Assembly (NCBI GenBank): GCA_023402915.1
Contig: JAEYFO010000239.1
Location: forward strand, 1-5,910
Direction: 5' to 3'
DNA: 5,910 nucleotides
DNA from: Bacillota bacterium
Lineage (GTDB): Bacteria; Bacillota; Clostridia; Christensenellales; CALWSW01
Shown one piece after another: positions 5,406 through 5,910 of this stretch. Below the pieces are notes generated by a model that made no database searches, was not told the DNA's origin, and saw only the letters and a program-made list of their open reading frames with translations. Numbering within the stretch: the stretch's first letter is position 1; the number at the start of each line of letters is the position of its first letter. A program made the position numbers and the translations under genes.

Positions 5406-5909
5406 TTGGTGGGTTGCTGGTTCTTCGGAAACGGCGGAAGGCTGATGGCCGGGCTGATCCGCGGGTTCTTTAGAGCCGCCGGAATGGCGGCGTTTGTGCC
5501 TGCCTGCGGGTTCTTCGGAAACGGCGGAAGGCTGATGGCCGGGCTGGCCGTTTGGTTTTTCAGGCTCGGCGGAACGACGGCGTTTGTGCTTGACTGCGGG
5601 TTTTTCAAGCTCGGCGGGAAGTTGGCGCACAGATCGAACGCCGGGTTCTTCAGAGCCGTCAGGATGGCGGCGGCCGGACAAATGCCCGTTTTCCCGCAGC
5701 GGTTTTTTGGCCGGGAGAGGCAGCGTGAGCGAAAACTCCGTTCCCTCGCCAAAGACGCTGGAAACGGTGATCTCTCCGCCGTGCTGTTCGACGATTTTTT
5801 TGACGATGGAAAGGCCAAGACCCGTTCCGCCGTCGTTTCGGGGCGTGTGCGCTTTTTCGACCTTATAGAACCGCGTCCAGATCTGGTCGAGATCCTCCGC
5901 CGGGATGCC
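5403..5909 (-). CDS. Sensor histidine kinase, C-terminal part, with repeat-rich tail (5' end outside window)
   Basis: The frame is open from the window edge to TAG at 5403-5405, giving 168 residues. It has no ATG, GTG or TTG codon before 5681, as expected for the interior of a gene. The first 65 residues are the end of a HATPase_c domain: GIPAEDL of the G1 box, the F-box-like [12 protein letters not shown], the G2 box [19 protein letters not shown], and the closing strand [10 protein letters not shown]. This is typical of membrane-bound kinases that phosphorylate a response regulator. The sensor, HAMP and phospho-acceptor His regions lie outside the window. Unusually, the protein does not stop after SLTLPL but continues for 103 residues (5406-5714) rich in Pro, Glu, Gln, His, Lys and Arg, mostly 15-residue tandem repeats. 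The tail matches no domain I recognise. htrA follows after 11 bases, so the kinase may sense envelope stress, by analogy with other htrA-linked two-component systems. Confidence 0.88.
   Translation of the reverse strand, partial: GIPAEDLDQIWTRFYKVEKAHTPRNDGGTGLGLSIVKKIVEQHGGEITVSSVFGEGTEFSLTLPLPAKKPLRENGHLSGRRHPDGSEEPGVRSVRQLPAELEKPAVKHKRRRSAEPEKPNGQPGHQPSAVSEEPAGRHKRRHSGGSKEPADQPGHQPSAVSEEPATHQ
5415..5456. repeat. 42-base direct repeat, copy 1
   Basis: This stretch is identical to 5505-5546 at 41 of 42 positions, differing at 5418/5508 (T versus G). The copies are exactly 90 bases apart, two 15-residue units, so the reading frame is kept. The sequence between them is much more diverged. Confidence 0.9.
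5505..5546. repeat. 42-base direct repeat, copy 2
   Basis: This is the partner of 5415-5456 and encodes the same [14 protein letters not shown] stretch of the kinase tail. The near identity at nucleotide level, including third codon positions, points to a recent duplication or to gene conversion. Confidence 0.9.
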
Positions 5910-5910
5910 G

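Larger units (their letters stand above)
5406..5660 (-). repeat. Coding tandem repeat: 5.7 units of 45 bases (15 residues) in the kinase tail
   Basis: Read along the protein, units cover 5660-5616 ([15 protein letters not shown]), 5615-5571 ([15 protein letters not shown]), 5570-5526 ([15 protein letters not shown]), 5525-5481 ([15 protein letters not shown]), 5480-5436 ([15 protein letters not shown]) and a 10-residue partial unit at 5435-5406 ([10 protein letters not shown]) cut by the stop. A Pro at position 6 is invariant, and positions 4-5 are always acidic or Lys. The second half alternates between a basic form (K/RHKRRxS) and a neutral form (QPGHQPS), giving a 30-residue higher-order period. 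Confidence 0.85.

Noticed and set aside
3919..5445. Plus-strand open frame of 508 codons opposite the whole of htrA
   Set aside because: It mirrors htrA codons, is rich in Arg, Gly, Ala, Asp and Val with no recognisable motif, and has no ribosome site at its start. The minus strand encodes an intact protease with its catalytic triad.
5406..5660. CRISPR-like array, suggested by the repeats at the right end
   Set aside because: Units are contiguous in-frame coding repeats with no unique spacers, and they form the tail of an open kinase gene.
4931..5818. Minus-strand open frame of 295 codons in another frame through the kinase tail and htrA start
   Set aside because: It shows repeats only because the underlying DNA repeats. 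The kinase and htrA frames have conserved domains and a proper stop and start, which this frame crosses.

Overview
The window looks like a chromosomal segment from a fairly GC-rich member of the Bacillota, probably Clostridia. This is inferred from four things: strong AGGAGG-type ribosome binding sites, the use of GTG and TTG starts, a membrane-anchored single-PDZ HtrA placed directly behind a sensor kinase, and simple rho-independent terminators. No rRNA, tRNA, CRISPR array, insertion sequence or phage gene is visible, and the species cannot be fixed from this sequence.

Layout. (1) Positions 2-601, + strand: the 3' part of a PHP-family metal-dependent phosphatase gene (YcdX-like), closed by a clear terminator at 623-657. 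(2) Positions 658-1002: a non-coding, A-rich spacer carrying helically phased A-tracts. (3) Positions 1003-3798, + strand: a three-gene sugar/polysaccharide group made of a GT4 glycosyltransferase (TTG start), rmlA (GTG start, behind a 257-base leader with competing hairpins) and rmlC (start 10 bases after the rmlA stop). (4) Positions 3799-4029: a convergent spacer with short imperfect repeats and a 16-bp hairpin that can terminate transcription from both sides. (5) Positions 5909-4030, - strand: the 3' end of a sensor histidine kinase gene followed 11 bases later by a full-length htrA-type serine protease gene.

How the genes may work together. RmlA and RmlC make and epimerise dTDP-sugar intermediates on the way to dTDP-L-rhamnose. 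The GT4 enzyme is a natural user of such a nucleotide sugar for a surface or capsular glycan. RmlB and RmlD are not in the window and must be encoded elsewhere if the pathway is complete. The minus-strand pair reads as a cell-envelope stress module: a kinase translationally close to a membrane-tethered protease.

The most unusual signal is the end of the kinase. After the conserved ATPase domain it carries about 100 extra residues, most of which resolve into 5.7 tandem copies of a 15-residue Pro/Glu/basic repeat. Two 42-base stretches within it, 90 bases apart, differ at only one position. Second in interest is the rmlA leader, where one heptamer can pair with either of two identical complementary heptamers, giving two mutually exclusive hairpins.
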